The notes: generated from the sequence alone by a model not told the origin. A stretch of DNA of 64,000 bases from Megascapheus bottae (GCA_024803745.1 JANJXV010000039.1:8400001-8464000), one strand, 5' to 3'. Shown: positions 33,895 through 46,490, numbered from the stretch's first letter. A program made the numbers and translations.

Positions 33895-34295
33895 TCCTGG
33901 GGGCTTGAATTCAGGGCATGGGTGCTGTCGCTGAGCTGGTTTTGCTCAAGGCTTGAATTCTGCCACTTGAGCCACAGCTCCACTTCTGGCTTTTTGCTGG
34001 TTCATTGGAGATAATAGCATCATGGATTTTAATGCCTGAGCTGACTTTGAACTTCAATCCTCAGATGTAAGCCTTCTAGATTATAGGTGTGAGCTTCCTG
34101 TGACTGGCACTGGGGATTGAACTCTGTCCCTGAGCTTCTTTTGCTCAAGGCTAGCACTGTACCACTTGAGCCACAGCACCATTTCCAGTGTTGTTTTTTT
34201 TTCCTTCTGTGTATGTGGTACTGAGGAATCAAATCCAGGGCTTCATGCCTGCTCTACCTGAGCACTCTACCCCGAAGCCACATTCCCAGGCCTGG
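33895..34295 (-). repeat. Geo-B1 and IDL-Geo SINEs
   Basis: Reverse copies at 33895-34110 and 34112-34295; (GT)n at 33868-33892 is the tail of the first. Confidence 0.7.
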
Positions 34296-34539
34296 CACTT
34301 CTTTCATCTTGATTTTTCTCTCTACTCCCTTTTGTCAAGATAAGAGTGGTTCAACTTGAAATACCTTTACTCAGTTGGCTGGAAATGACTTCCACCTTTA
34401 ACCCCCATCACTTCTTGTCCTCATCCCTCTGCAATGGATCCTAAATCTGCCATTTTGAATACCTTTTATACAGGAGAATAGATGGGCATGGAGGCCATAT
34501 TGCTCCTATTTGGAGAATCCGCATTTGGCTGAGCTGACC

Positions 34540-34598
34540 ATATATATATATATATAGCTATATATGTATATATATATATCTATATATATATATATATT
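34540..34598. repeat. (TA)n palindrome
   Basis: About 59 bp of almost pure TATA with GCTA, GTAT and TCTA interruptions. It is self-complementary and lies 150 bp past the KIRREL2 stop. Confidence 0.9.
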
Positions 34599-34747
34599 CA
34601 ACAATTCTGACAACTGTCAATTTTTGTTCTCTCCTTTAGTGTTCAGTCTGGGAAAAGCAAATTTGTCCGCTTGCCCTGGTTCCTCAGAAACCAGGACAAC
34701 CTTTTATGGCAAGTTGAAGACTCCAGGACTCTTCAGCTGGAGAAATG

Positions 34748-37125
34748 TCACACATGGGTTTGGAGCCGTTGGTGACTGGGTGTGGAGAAGGCACCATAGG
34801 GAAAAGGAGGTGTTCCAGGGGCCAACTCTGGGGGTGTAAAGGACGTAGGTTTGACGTAGCTGGTGAAGGCTCGAGGGTGCGGGGTAGTGAGATAGCCTGC
34901 CCGGGCTCTGTACAGTCTGCAGGGGGGGATCATGTCCAGGTGGGGATTGAAGTCATAGTAGGTAGGGGTCCCTGGAAGGCCAGCTGGGGAGGACGGGGTA
35001 AGGAAAAGGCCTCCTCCAGGGGCTCCGCCGAGGCTCAGGTCCACACTGACTCCTCGCACCTTGTAGTAACCATTTGTTGGGTCCTGAGGGGACAAAAGGG
35101 ACTTGGTAAGGATCATGGTGGAGAGACATATTGTGATAGAGCTAGACCTAGAAAATGACAATGACAACAAACTTTAAAAGCAGAAACAGACTGGGTGCTG
35201 GTGTCTCCCATCTGAAGTCATAGCTATTCAGGAGGCTGAGATATGAGGATTATAATTCAAGGCCAACCTGGGCAGCAAATCTGTGAGATTCTTTTTTTTT
35301 TTTTTTTTTTTTTTTGCCAGTCATGGGCTTGAGCTCAGGGCCTGAGCACTGTCCTTGGACTTTCTCAAGGTTAGAGCTCTACCACTTGAGCCTCAGCACC
35401 ACTTCAGGCTTTTTTTTCTATGTATGTGGTGCCGAGGAATCGAACCCGGGTCTTCATGCATGCTAGGCAAGCACTTTAACCACTAGGCCAAACTCCCGGC
35501 CCCATCTGTGAGATTCTTATCACCAGTTAACTGGAAATAGAGTTGTGGCTCAAACTGATAGAAGGCTAGTCTTGAGGGAAAAGAGCTACAACATTCAGGC
35601 CCTGATTTCAAGCCCCAAGACCAACAAAAACAAGCAAGCAAACCAACAACAAAAGTCTGTAATGGAGCCGGATGGCTCACACCTATAATCCTAGTTATTC
35701 AAGAGGCCGAGATCCCAGGGCAGTGGCTTAAAGATAGCCTGGGCAAGAAAGTTTGTGAGACTCTTATTTTTAATTAATCACTCCCCTCCAAAAAAAAAAA
35801 AAAAAGCCAGAATTGGAGCTGTGGAGTCAAAGTCAGTGTCATGGCTGTGACATGTGGAGAAGGGGAGCGTGGAGCTTCCACAATGGCTGAGCAGATTTCA
35901 GGCATGGAATCACTTGGAAGGCTGCCTGAGAAGAGATCTCAAAGGACAGACAGGTTTGGAGAAATGTAAGGCTGGTGTAAGACCAAGTGGATGGAAGGGG
36001 CCCTGGCTGGGGCACAGGGGATAGCAAAGCAGAAGCACCCAGAAGGTGTAAAACAGAACTGGATGAGGAAAGAATACTGGGTCAAGAACTCCAGTTGGAA
36101 CCCAAGGCCAGGACCCATTTATGGAAATCAATAGAGATTGAAAATACAAAGGCTGTAGTGCTGGGTCAGATGACCCAGGGGTAGGTCTTAGGTCTCGGAA
36201 GGAATAACAGGAGTTGGAGACTCAACACTTACTTTGGTGTCCAAAGCCCCTTTCTCCTCCACAATTAGGTCACCGTGGTTGGTGTGTACCATGGGACCCT
36301 AGAGCAGAAAATAAAGTGACAGAGAGTGGCTAGAGGCCCACTTTGCTCAGGGATCACTCCTAAGGCCCTTCCTCCTGACCTTCAGGCTGGAGGGATGGCC
36401 TGGGAGCACCGAGGAAGTAGGTGCTTTGTACTGAGGATAATAAAAAAGGGGTGGCAACATGACCGGGTAAGGGATATACATTCGGGGTTGGGGAGACTTT
36501 TGAATGGGGGTCACTGTTAGGGTAGGGCTATTTGAATCTTGAAGCATAGCTGGATCTGGGAACCCTGACATCTTACCCGATCCTCACTACTGCCCGTCTC
36601 CTCCTCAGGTCCTCGAGAACTGGAGCCATCACTGCTTCCAGGGATTCGCACCAGGTTCTTTGGCTTGGAGAAGGAGCCTAAGGGGTGGGGTCCGTGGGAG
36701 GCGGGGTTAAGTGGTGGGCGGGGTCACCGTTTGTGGAGACTAAATGGGAAGAGGGAAGACTGGGCGGGTCCATGGGGAGGCTGGGGGCCAATGAGAACCC
36801 TGGCATAGGAAGGGGCGGTGGGGAGGGCGGGGCGTGGGAGCATGAGCCTGCCAATCCTGAGTTAGGAGCCAACCAGAATCAGAAGGTGGGGGTAAGAGAC
36901 CAGACTGGGGGCAGGTCCAGAGACCATAGCTATTCACCAGGTGTCTGGACGGGTGTGTGTGCGTGTGCAAAGGAGGAGAGATGGGAGTTTAGAGACTGAG
37001 GCGGGATTCAAGGCACTGACCCTTGCTGTGACGCCAGCAGCAGAGGGCCACCCCAGTAAGGACCATAAAGACAGTGGCGATGGCGGCAGCTATTCCAGCC
37101 ACAATCCGCATAGAGGGCAGCAAGT
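34748..37125 (-). CDS. KIRREL2: KIRREL2 transmembrane and cytoplasmic exons 12-15
   Basis: Exon 12 encodes the helix from [20 protein letters not shown] to CCWRHSK; its donor is GTCAGT. Exon 13 is Ser/Glu-rich ([20 protein letters not shown]). Exon 14 is [17 protein letters not shown]. Exon 15 (111 residues) is rich in Pro, Gly and Tyr ([34 protein letters not shown]) and ends RLQTHV, a class I-type PDZ ligand by which NEPH proteins bind ZO-1 family scaffolds. Confidence 0.95.
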
Positions 37126-40100
37126 CTGCAGGGAGTAGAGAGAGCGCGGCCTGAGAAGAGAATCCAACTGTGGAACTAGGGGCCTTAGAGTTTGGGATCC
37201 CCGAGTTCAAAGGTCACCAAGTTGGGGGGAAATTCCACAGATTTTTTAGTCCTCTAGTTTGGAGTTTAAGGTCCCACAGGTTTTGAGAGTAAATTTTTGA
37301 ACGTCATTTGCTCTAGTTTTCCGTATTTGTGTCTTTCTTTGACGTCTGAAGGATGAGCAGTTTAGGATTTGTATCTGAGAGAATGTACTGTTTGGGTGTG
37401 TGTGTGTGTTGAGATTTAAGGAGCCCATAGTTTGGAGATTTGGTCTATCGAGGGAGGGGAATCCTTTCATTTGAGAGCCTTAACATTTGGCAACTTCAAT
37501 CTAGGAATTCCTATGTTTGTGAGATTGGAAAATCTTCAGATTTGAGGTGTTTGGTCCAGTATCTCACCTCTGCGACCCAGAAAGATCCTAGTGCCTCCCT
37601 CACCCAATCGGTTCTGGGCACTGCAGTTGAATCCTCTGTTGAAATCTGACTCCTGGGTCCCCGAAATGTGTAGCACAGAGATTAGGCCTGCACTCTGTCC
37701 TCCAGGGACCTCAGGGGCTGGGAAAGTCTCCACCAGGAACCTGCCTCGAGACCCCGTCTCCAGGAAGCCCTCATCCCAAGACCAGACCTGAAGAAGGAAG
37801 GAGGGAGATCAAGGAGGAGACTGGAGAGGGAAGGAAATGGCAGGGATTCACTTTCAGGGGTCCAGGTTAGAGATCAGAGATCTCCACTGGGGAGTCATGG
37901 TAGAGAGGACTTTTACTCACCACTGCTTCTGGAACAGGGGAGGCCAGTACTAGACACTGGAGGCTGGCAGGTCCCCTCAGGAAGGCAGGCGCAGAGTGCA
38001 GGGCAGTCACTATTGGGGGGGCTGGATGGAGATTGTGGGCCACTCAGTGGAGGTTAGACCTCTACAAAGGCGGTTGTGGATAAAGACAGACCAAACCTGG
38101 CAACGCTCTACGGACCCCAATCAACCAGGCCACACCCCTGTTTCAACAAGTCTTGCTCCAATCTCCAAGCCCACCTTCTATAAAGTTCCTTTTGAAGCCG
38201 GGCTCATGCTTGTAATCCTACCCACTCAAGAGGTGGGCATCTGAGAATCAAGGTTCAAAGCCAGCCTAGGCAGGAAAGTCCATGAGACTCTTATCTCCAA
38301 TGAGCCACCAAAATGTCAAAAGTAGAGCTATGGCTCGGGTGATAGAGCACCAGCCTTGAGTGAAGAAGCTAAGAGACAGGCTGAGTTCACGCCCCAGAAT
38401 GGACACACACACACACACACTCCTTTTCAACCCATGCCACTCCCAATCAGACCTTATGTTCTCCACCCACTCCCAAATCCAGAACCTTCCCTGCTCTCTG
38501 CAAAACCCCATTTTCTTACCATTCACCGTCAGCCGAGCTTCTACTGTGCCACCTCCCAGGCCTGAGCGCCCAGGCTCAGCTCTGCACACATAATCGCCTG
38601 CATCCTCGAGTCCCACCGACCGAAGACGCAGTGTGGGCCCTGAGCTCAGCACCTAGGACAGAGACCGGACGTCAGGAGTGGGATTCTGGGAGCTGGCATA
38701 GGCCAGCTATGGTTACAAGCCGCAGATCAAACTTCACCTGTGTGCCACCCCGGCGGATCCAAGTTATCCGTGGGGATGGATTCCCACGCCAGGCACAGGT
38801 GAAGAAGGCATCTTCACCTACATCCACCGACATGGGCTTTGGCCTTGCCTGTAGAATGGGTCCAACTGGAGGATAGAGAAAAGCGCTCACATGAAGCCCC
38901 CGATCGTCCCTAGTACACAACACCCGGCCCGCTACACCTCAGACCTACTTTGACATCGCCAAACCTGGTCCATATATCCTATTCGGGGCCCACCTCCTTC
39001 CCCGTAGACTGGACAGCCACGCCCACCACGACCACGCCCATCACGGCCACGCCCACCAGGCCACACCCACACAGACCGCGCCCCACCCTGGCCACGCCCA
39101 TCAGGTACTCGCCCACACTCGCCCCGCCCACAGCCCCGCCCACAGCCCCACCCCTGCTCACACAGCACTTCCAGCACCGTGCTGCGGTTGGCACTGCCCA
39201 CGTCGTTGCTCACTTCGCAGGACACAGGCTCAGTCAGGAAGGAAGCATCAGCCACGACTTCCAACCTTGGTCCTCGAGCCCCGAGCACCGGGGAGCCCCC
39301 CTTTGCCCACCTGCAGAAGCATAGGTGGTGCTGTTAATGCGGTCCCAATCCTTCCCAGCCAAGGTCATGCTTCTCCTTTCTTGGCTGGAGAGAGGTAACC
39401 ATCTTCCTCACCTGTAGCCGGTGACAGGAGGCTGGGCGGTGGCCTGACACAGGAAAGCGACTTTCTCTCCCTCCTGTACGGTCTGGGGCTCAACAGAAAG
39501 CGTCACCACTGGGGGGTCTGCAGGGATGAGGTAACTGTTAGCATGGGCAAGATCTAAATACCTTCATTCAGTCTTCAGTAACCTGAGTCTCTAGTTTTCC
39601 TCCCAGGGCTTGAACTCAGGGCCTGGGCATTGTCCTTGCTGGAAACTAGTGCTCTATGACTTGAGGCACAGCTCCACTTCAGGGTTTTTTCGGTCTTTAA
39701 TTCAAAGTCTCACATACTTTCTTGCCTGGACTGACTTTAAACTATTATCTTCAGATCTCAGCCTTTTTTTTTTTTTTTTTTTTTTTTTTGCCAGTCCTGG
39801 GAGCTTGAACTCAGGGCCTGGGCACTATCCCTGAGTTTCTTTTGCTCAGGTCTAGGATTTTACCACTTGAGTCACAGTGCCACTTCTTCTTCTTTTTTTT
39901 TTTTTTTTAATGTAATACTGAGGAATCAAACCCAGGGCTTCACACATGCTAGTCAAGCCACATTCCCAGCCCTCAGACCTCAGATTTTTGAGTAGCTAGG
40001 ATTACAGACATGAGCCACCGGTGCTCAGCTGCCCCCTCTCCTTGAACCAGGGAATCTGACTTTCCTGTTCCTCATTCCTCAGGTAACTTTTTTTTTCTTT

Positions 40101-42862
40101 GCCAGTTCTGGAACTTGAACTCAGGGCCTGAGCCCTGTCCATGGACTACCACTTGAGTCACAGCACCACTTCTGGCTTTTTCTATGTATGTGGTACCAAG
40201 GAATTGAACTCAGGTCTTTGTGCATGCTAGGCAAGCACTCTACCACTAGGCCAAACTCCTGGCCCCGAGGTAACTCATTTTTCAGATCCAGGAATCCCAA
40301 CCCCAGCTTCTGCTCTCCCCAGGAACACCCTTCCTTTATGAGACCTTAGAATCCAGACTCCCTTCCTTCCTCCCTCTCATTTTCCTCCCCACCCCACCCC
40401 AGGCCCAAAGGTACTCACATTGCAGATTCAGCGTGACAGCCGTGTCCCTCCCGGTGGGCAGAGCCTGGCTTCGGGCTCTGCAGATCACAGTGGCTCCATC
40501 ATCATGGCTAGAAGGCGTCAGGAATAGTGTGGTCTCCACTAACCCAGTGGTCTCTTCCTTCAACAAGGTCTGAAGGACATAGATAGCACATGAATGACTC
40601 CATGGACTCCCTAGATCTAGTAGTTACACACTCTTCTAGACATTTATATGTATTGTTCAGTTCACAGTTGCCTAACTGACCTATTAACCTGTGTCAGATT
40701 GGGGATAAGGCCAGATCCCCCTGACTGGGGGAATGGGAATAATCAAGGAGAAGCATTCAGGGAGTCTAAAACCTGAATGGGGAGGGGAATAAAGATTCCT
40801 CAAGGGACAAAAGTTAAATATCATCCTTAAGACCAATTGGCAAATAGACTAGAGCCAAGATTTGAACGCAGGTGGTCTGGCCCTAGAGTATGCTGGATCC
40901 TATTTTAAGGGTCCCAGCTCTCAACCCCCATCTTCCTTGTGTCTTCTCTGGACGATCCTGTGATTAGAGTGAACCACAAGGTTCGCAGAATGGCAAAGGG
41001 ATGCTGTCCTGACCTGGTGTAAGGGAATCCCATCCAGCCGGATCCCATCTCGAAACCACAGCAGCTCTGGCGTGGGACGGGCATTCCCACGGCTTCGACA
41101 AGTCAGATTTGCAGGAACTCCAGCCACCAGAGATACAGAAGGGCCTCCCAGTATCTGAGGAGCTTCTGGGGGTACTGCAGGGTAGATCTTGGATTAGGAG
41201 AACATTCTGGATGCAGGGGCTCTGTGGTCTCTGATTCTCTCAGTTCATGTTGGCTCTAAACCATCCCTCCCCCCCACACACACACCTTGGGCTAACAAGA
41301 GACAAGTACATTAGGTCCTCACTCAGTATGTGCAGTCGGGCTGGTCGTGATCGGAGGCCTGCTTGTGTAGCCTGACATTCATACGATGCTTCATCCTCTA
41401 GCTCCACCGGCCTGATGTGGAGGTCATGCTGACCCATGGTGGTTTTTCCTGATATCCAGTATCGAGACCATCCTAGAGCCAAGGAAGAGAAGTCATAACA
41501 TGGCTCTGAATTCCTGGCTTCAGGTCTTCATTCCTGGCATTCTGAACTAGAAAACCGGCACATTCATTCATTTTATTATGAAGAGTATGTGGAGTCCAGA
41601 GAGACTCTAACCCCCCCTCCCAATAGACAGTAAAGTCAGAAGGAGAATAAGCAAATGATTTTCATAAACATAGGTTCAATACTAATCTCCTGGTTATGGG
41701 AGTGGGTGTGGAATGGAGTATATAACTGAGGATTCTGGGAAGTTAACCAGGAGCTGAATATTGGTTACTTTGTCTTCTGTTATTGTTGTTGTTGTTGTTT
41801 GTTGTTGCTGGTCCTGAGGTTTGAACTCAGAGCTGGGCACTGTCCCTGAGCTGCTTTGGCTCAAGGCTAGCACTCTACCTCTTGAGTCCCAGAACAACTT
41901 CCAGCTTTTTCTGTGTATGTGGTACTGAGGAATGGAACCCAGGGTTTCATGCATGCTAGGCAAGCACTCTCCCACATTCCCAATCCTATACTCTAAGCCA
42001 CATTCCTAGTTCTATTATGTTATTTTTTGTGTGTGTGCCAGTACCAGGGCTTGAACTTGGGGCCTCACTTTCTCACCTAGCTTTTGTTCTCAAAGCTCTA
42101 CCACTTCCACTTTTGGCATTTTCCTGGTTAATTGGAGAAGAGTGTTTAATGGACTTTTCTGCCCTGGCTGACTTCCAGTCTCCATCCTCAGATCTCACCC
42201 TTCTGAGTAGCTAGGATTACAACTGCAAACCCCAGCAATCACCTGAATATGTACTTTACAATTGTCGATTTGTACATTTACTATGGTTTAGGCATTTGTA
42301 GAATATTTTATAATATTCCTAGAGCTCTGAGTCACTTTCAAAGAAGCAGGACTCTCGAGTGTTTCTTCAACCACCAGTACTTAAAAAGTTGAAAACATCA
42401 CCCAGGGAAACTTCAGATACAGAGCAAAGTTAGCCACCCCATTCCAGTGCAGGCCCCTCTCTGGGGAGCCTTGGGGATGGAGGGGGCACAGCCTCACCTG
42501 GCAGATCCCTCTCGCCCCCTAGAGCCAGCCCGTCCTTTGTCCACTGAACTAGCCCCCTGTATGCGCCCAGGGTGCAGGGCAGCCGGGCTTCCTCTCCCAG
42601 CACCACCACCAGATCCTCCGGCTGTTGTACGAAATGGGGAGCCGGGCCTAGGAGAATAAGCAGTGGGGGAGAGAAGAGCAGAGCTGAGAAATCCCTCATT
42701 CAAGACTCCAGAAACTCAAGGCGTCTGGAATTCTCCCCCAAGTCCCCACCCCAGTGAAGCGGTAACCAACCACCAATGTCCCTCCACCCCCACCCCATCT
42801 CCCCCTCAGGTACCTGCGTGCCCCTGGAAGCAGAGGAGGACAAGGAGGGCAGGGACCAGCAT
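34748..42862 (-). CDS. KIRREL2: Kin of IRRE-like protein 2 (NEPH3, filtrin), 15 exons
   Basis: Single-pass adhesion protein of the immunoglobulin superfamily, found at the podocyte slit diaphragm and in pancreatic beta cells; relatives bind nephrin in cis and trans. Exons in transcript order: 42862-42814, 42647-42498, 41472-41323, 41174-41014, 40569-40419, 39517-39412, 39310-39162, 38865-38738, 38652-38520, 38021-37921, 37787-37568, 37125-37021, 36677-36577, 36298-36233, 35083-34748. All phases fit; total 701 aa (human 708). Five Ig domains, one transmembrane helix, a proline-rich tail and a C-terminal THV PDZ ligand. Start gives the leader [17 protein letters not shown]. Head to head with NPHS1, as in human. 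Confidence 0.97.
35185..35830. repeat. B1-Geo with nested reverse IDL-Geo, plus second B1
   Basis: The forward host (35185-35630) is split by a reverse IDL-Geo (about 35292-35503) with duplicated ATCTGTGAGATTCTT. Another forward B1-type copy lies at 35660-35830. In KIRREL2 intron 14. Confidence 0.8.
37568..42862 (-). CDS. KIRREL2: KIRREL2 ectodomain (exons 1-11)
   Basis: Ig domains are each split over two exons. Ig1 is exons 2-3 ([28 protein letters not shown]). Ig2 is exons 4-5 ([30 protein letters not shown]). Ig3 is exons 6-7 ([28 protein letters not shown]). Ig4 is exons 8-9 ([26 protein letters not shown]). Ig5 is exons 10-11 ([32 protein letters not shown]). The paired cysteines and core tryptophans are intact. 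Exon 4 uses a GTCAGG donor. Confidence 0.95.
38190..38420 (+). repeat. B1-Geo SINE with (CA)n tail
   Basis: Forward copy in KIRREL2 intron 9; ends in nine CA units. Confidence 0.75.
39008..39160. repeat. CCACGCCCA motif array in KIRREL2 intron 7
   Basis: Roughly ten degenerate copies of a 9-18 bp unit built on CCACGCCCA(C/T) or CCCCGCCCA, immediately downstream of the exon 7 donor. Each copy is a KLF/Sp-type CACCC/GC box. Confidence 0.75.
39600..40268 (-). repeat. SINE cluster in KIRREL2 intron 5
   Basis: Geo-B1 split by IDL-Geo (39790-39970), and a second, younger IDL-Geo at 40095-40268 with CCACTAGGCCAAACTCC. Confidence 0.7.
41795..42235 (-). repeat. IDL-Geo and Geo-B1 in KIRREL2 intron 2
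   Basis: IDL-Geo at 41805-42010, preceded by a (TTG)n stretch, and Geo-B1 at 42028-42235. Confidence 0.7.
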
Positions 42863-43059
42863 CCTGGGGGTGTGTGAGCCCCCAAGATCCCCAAGACTTT
42901 GCGGTGGTTCTGGCTTCTCTCCAACTTCTCTGCTCACCACGTGAGAGCGGAACCCTCCCCCCTTTTAGTATTCGCCCCACTCTTCAGTCCTGGAAGCACC
43001 CCTTGTCTCTGTCTTGAAGTCCTCTGAGTCTGCTTTTCTGCAGCCTCGGGTGCTGCTCT

Positions 43060-43520
43060 GAAACTCCTGCAGGTTCGCCAGGGACGCCGGGCGGGGCCTG
43101 AGTATGCTGGCCACGCCCACCGCCCGCTCCGGCCACGCCCCGTCCCCCGAAGGCCCGCCCCCTTTCCATTGAGGAACTCCCACGGCCGGAATGAATGGGG
43201 GCCACAAAGGCCCCCGGGACCTCCCAGCGGGCGCGCGCCGCAGCCCAGTTAGGGGTGTGGGAGCTGCAACACCTGGGTCCAGAGAGGGGCTCGGGGGTCT
43301 CGTCTGGGTTGGACACCTGCGTCCTGCTGGGGGGAGGGCGGGAGGAGGAGGAAGCGCACAGAGAGTGGAAGAAACTCGCTCAGCTCCGGTCCTGCAGGGA
43401 TTGGCACTGAGTGGAAACCGAGCTATAAATGGGAGTCCTTGGGGGCCTCACCCGTTTCCTCGCCCTGGGGAGGCGGGGCCCAGGACTCCCGTGAGTCTGG
43501 CAGGGTCGGGGAGAGGGCAT
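43060..43520. promoter_or_regulatory. KIRREL2: GC-rich KIRREL2 upstream region
   Basis: A weak CpG island about 200 bp upstream of the KIRREL2 ATG. It contains CCACGCCCACCGCCC, GGCCACGCCCCG and GCCCGCCCC (KLF/Sp-type boxes). A CTATAAAT element at 43422-43429 points the other way (plus strand) and is not placed to serve KIRREL2. Confidence 0.55.
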
Positions 43521-44334
43521 CTGAAGAAGCCCAGCCATCGGCTAAGACCCCTTAAAAAACAATAAGCAGGGCTCAGCTCCCCCATCACAAAAAGTGCTGG
43601 GTAGATCGACCTATAGCGTCATATACCCAGCACTGGTCTTTTTGTTCCACCAAGCGCTAAGATCCAGGAATCCAGGCCCCTGCCCAGCCCCCACCCCCAG
43701 TCTTTCCTGTTCCCAGGACCCCCATTCTGCCCGCTGGGGCCCCTCGCCCCAGCCCGTGGTTGCCCGGAGACGGCGGGGAGGCGGCAGCGCCGGGGCTCAG
43801 GGCTCAGGCTGGGAGGCTGGGAACCGGGCAGCTTGTCCCGACGGCTCCAGCCAGCCGGGGCGCTTCCCACACAGCAGCAGCAGCTGGCCTAGCCCGTGGG
43901 AGGGACCCAGGGTTTTCTTGAACCGAGGCCGGTGTGAGCAGGGAGCTGGGACCCTGGGTCTGGCATTCCTGGACCTGGAAGGGCTGTGGGCCCAGGCTCA
44001 GGCTCTTAGTACTTCTGGGTTCAGACTTGTGCATTCTCAATCCTCAGAGGATTGGCTTTCCAGGATTGTGAGATACCCGAGGTTCAGAGAGATCTCTGCT
44101 GGCTGAGACGGCCTCAACTCTGGGTGCCTCCAAGGGCTGCCTCCAGGCCAGTTGGAAAACGGCCAGAAAAATCTAGTCTTAAGTATTAGTGGATTTAACT
44201 ACCAATCTCCTTCCCACCCCCACACAGACCCAGGAGGATTTGAAAAATCAACAGAGTGAACATCTGCCCTAAATCCAGGGGGAGGAAGGGACAGGATGGG
44301 AGATCTGCATCTTTACCCCTTTATTTGTGTATGC

Positions 44335-44945
44335 TGCTACTGGGGCTTGAACTCAGGGCCTGGATACCCTCATTTAACTCTTTCTATCAAAGCTGATCCT
44401 TTACCAACTAAGCCAGACCTCTTCTTCAGGGTTTTTTTTTTTTTTTTTTAATGGTTAAATGGACATAAGAGTCTCATGGACTTTGCTGCCCTGGCTGGCT
44501 TCAAACCACCATCCTCCAGTATCAGCCTCCTGAGTAGCTAGGGTTACAGATGCGAGCCACGGGTGCTCAGCCCAAGCTCTGGGTCTTTAAAGAAGAGGGA
44601 TGGAGGGGAATTGAGTCTGAAAGAGCTGAGTCCTGGAAGAGCAGGGTCGAGAATCCTAGCTCTAACTTCCATGTTAAGATCCAGTGTCTGGAATTTAACT
44701 GGGTGCCAGTGGCTCACACCTGTAATTCTAGCTACTCAGAAGGCTGAGATCTGAAGATCAGGGTTCAGAGCTAGCCAACTTAGAAAAGGCCAGGAGACTC
44801 TTATCTCCAATTAATTATCAGAAAATCAAAAGTAGTGCTGTGGCTCAGAGTGGTAAAGCACTAGCCTTGAGTGAAATTGCTCAAGAACAGTGCCCAGGCC
44901 CTGAGTTCAATCCCCACAACTGATAATAAATAAACAAATAAATAT
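44335..44945. repeat. Inverted pair of B1/Geo SINEs
   Basis: Reverse at 44335-44575, forward at 44698-44945. Confidence 0.7.
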
Positions 44946-45422
44946 GATGAACGTGTGTTTAAGACTCCTGGGTTCTGGGGAGGAAGTCAGGTGATGGAGT
45001 TGTTTTTCCAGATACCCGATAGACTTCCCCTTCCTGGCTCTCTGGGGCCAGGGTCATGGAAAAAAAGAAAGAGAGAGAAAGAGACCTAGAGAGGGAGAGC
45101 AAGCCTGAGGTCCCAGGAGCATGCCCAGAAGGAAAACAGCCAAGGTAGAGTGTAGGTTTGTGCTAATTAAAGCTTTACACCCTGTCCCCAAGAGACACCA
45201 TCTGGTTCAGGCCCCATGATAAAGACTCCCTTCCCCCAGGTCTATATCCCACCCATTTCCCAAGAATTGGGCCAAACATTTGGGAAAGAAAATGTGGGGG
45301 GGAGCAAGAAGTTAATGATGGATGTTGAAGGAGAAGGACCAGATTGGGGGGCATAGCAGGAAGGGGGAGCAAATGGGCAGTTGCAAGTCCTACAGGAGAT
45401 AAGCAGGCCCAAGGAGCTTATC

Positions 45423-45424
<2 letters not shown>

Positions 45425-45468
<44 letters not shown>
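45425..45468. repeat. (GT)22 microsatellite
   Basis: Pure GT tract between KIRREL2 and NPHS1. Confidence 0.9.
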
Positions 45469-45471
<3 letters not shown>

Positions 45472-45689
45472 TCCATGTCCATGTATACACACTGCCATGG
45501 CGGGGGTTGGGGAGTGGTGTCAGGCCAGCCAGAATATGGCTCTAAAATTCAGGGATAAAAGTCAGGATTCAGAGCTAGAGAAAAAGGCACAGGCAGAGGC
45601 TGACTGAGAAATGAATACTGATTGATCTCCAGGTGTATGGGAGCCAGAAGGCGGGGTGGCAGGAGAGATATGAAAAGAAAAGCTGCCGG

Positions 45690-46153
45690 GCACTGGCAGC
45701 TCACAGCTGTAACTCCTCAATCCTAGCTACTCACATTTCAAAGCCAACCCCAGCAGGAATGTCTCAGTGAGACTCTTTTTTCTTCCTTTCTTTTTTTTTT
45801 TTTCCCCCCCTGTTTTGTGGATCATGGGACTTGAACTCTGGACCTGGGTGCTGTCCCTGAGCTCTTCAGCTCAAGACTAGTTAGTACTCTACCACTTTAG
45901 CCACCAGTGCTGGATCTGGTGAGACTCTTAACTCTTAAATTAACCAAAAAAAGTTGACAGTGGCTCTGTGGTCAAGTGATAGAGTGCTAGTTTTGAGCAA
46001 ATAAAGCTCAGGGACGGTGTCCAGACCCAGAGTTCAAACTCCAGAACCAGCCAAAGAATAAATAAATAAAAATGTTAAAAAGATTGAAAAGCAGAGATAT
46101 GTGTACAAAGAGAAAGAGTGGGAGAGCCAAGGAAGGGAGGGAGGGAGGTGGGG

Positions 46154-46218
<65 letters not shown>

Positions 46219-46490
46219 TAGCTAAAGACTGACTGATCCAGGTGCTGGTGTCTCATGCCTATAATCCTAGCTACAGAGGAGGCTGAGATCTGAGGATCGT
46301 GGTTCAAAGCCAGCCTGGGCATAGAAGTCTGAGACTCTTATCTCCAATTAACTACCAGAAAACCGGAAAGGGTGTTGTGGCTCAAAGTGGTAGAGTGCTA
46401 ACTTTGAGCTGAAGAGCTCAGAGATAGCGGCCAGGCCAGAGTTCAAGCCCCACAACTGACCAATAAAACAAACAAACAAATAAACAAACA
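45690..46490. repeat. Nested SINEs, (GA)n and B1-Geo
   Basis: Forward B1-Geo (45690-46075) is split by a reverse Geo (45780-45915). A (GA)n tract lies at 46155-46216. A forward B1-Geo lies at 46228-46490 with a CAAA tail. Confidence 0.7.

Larger units (their letters stand above)
31830..34747. other. Intergenic between APLP1 and KIRREL2
   Basis: Same-strand spacer. Contains (GT)n at 31912-31940, (CA)n at 32322-32357, SINEs at 32510-32735, 33125-33600 and 33895-34295, an AT-rich palindromic (TA)n at 34540-34598, and otherwise unique non-coding DNA (31990-32320, 32740-33120, 33605-33860, 34300-34540). No KIRREL2 AATAAA was clearly found; its 3'UTR must lie somewhere below 34748. Confidence 0.55.

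Noticed and set aside
43422..43429. TATA box for KIRREL2
   Set aside because: It points to plus-strand transcription, while KIRREL2 runs on minus, and it is more than 500 bp from the ATG.
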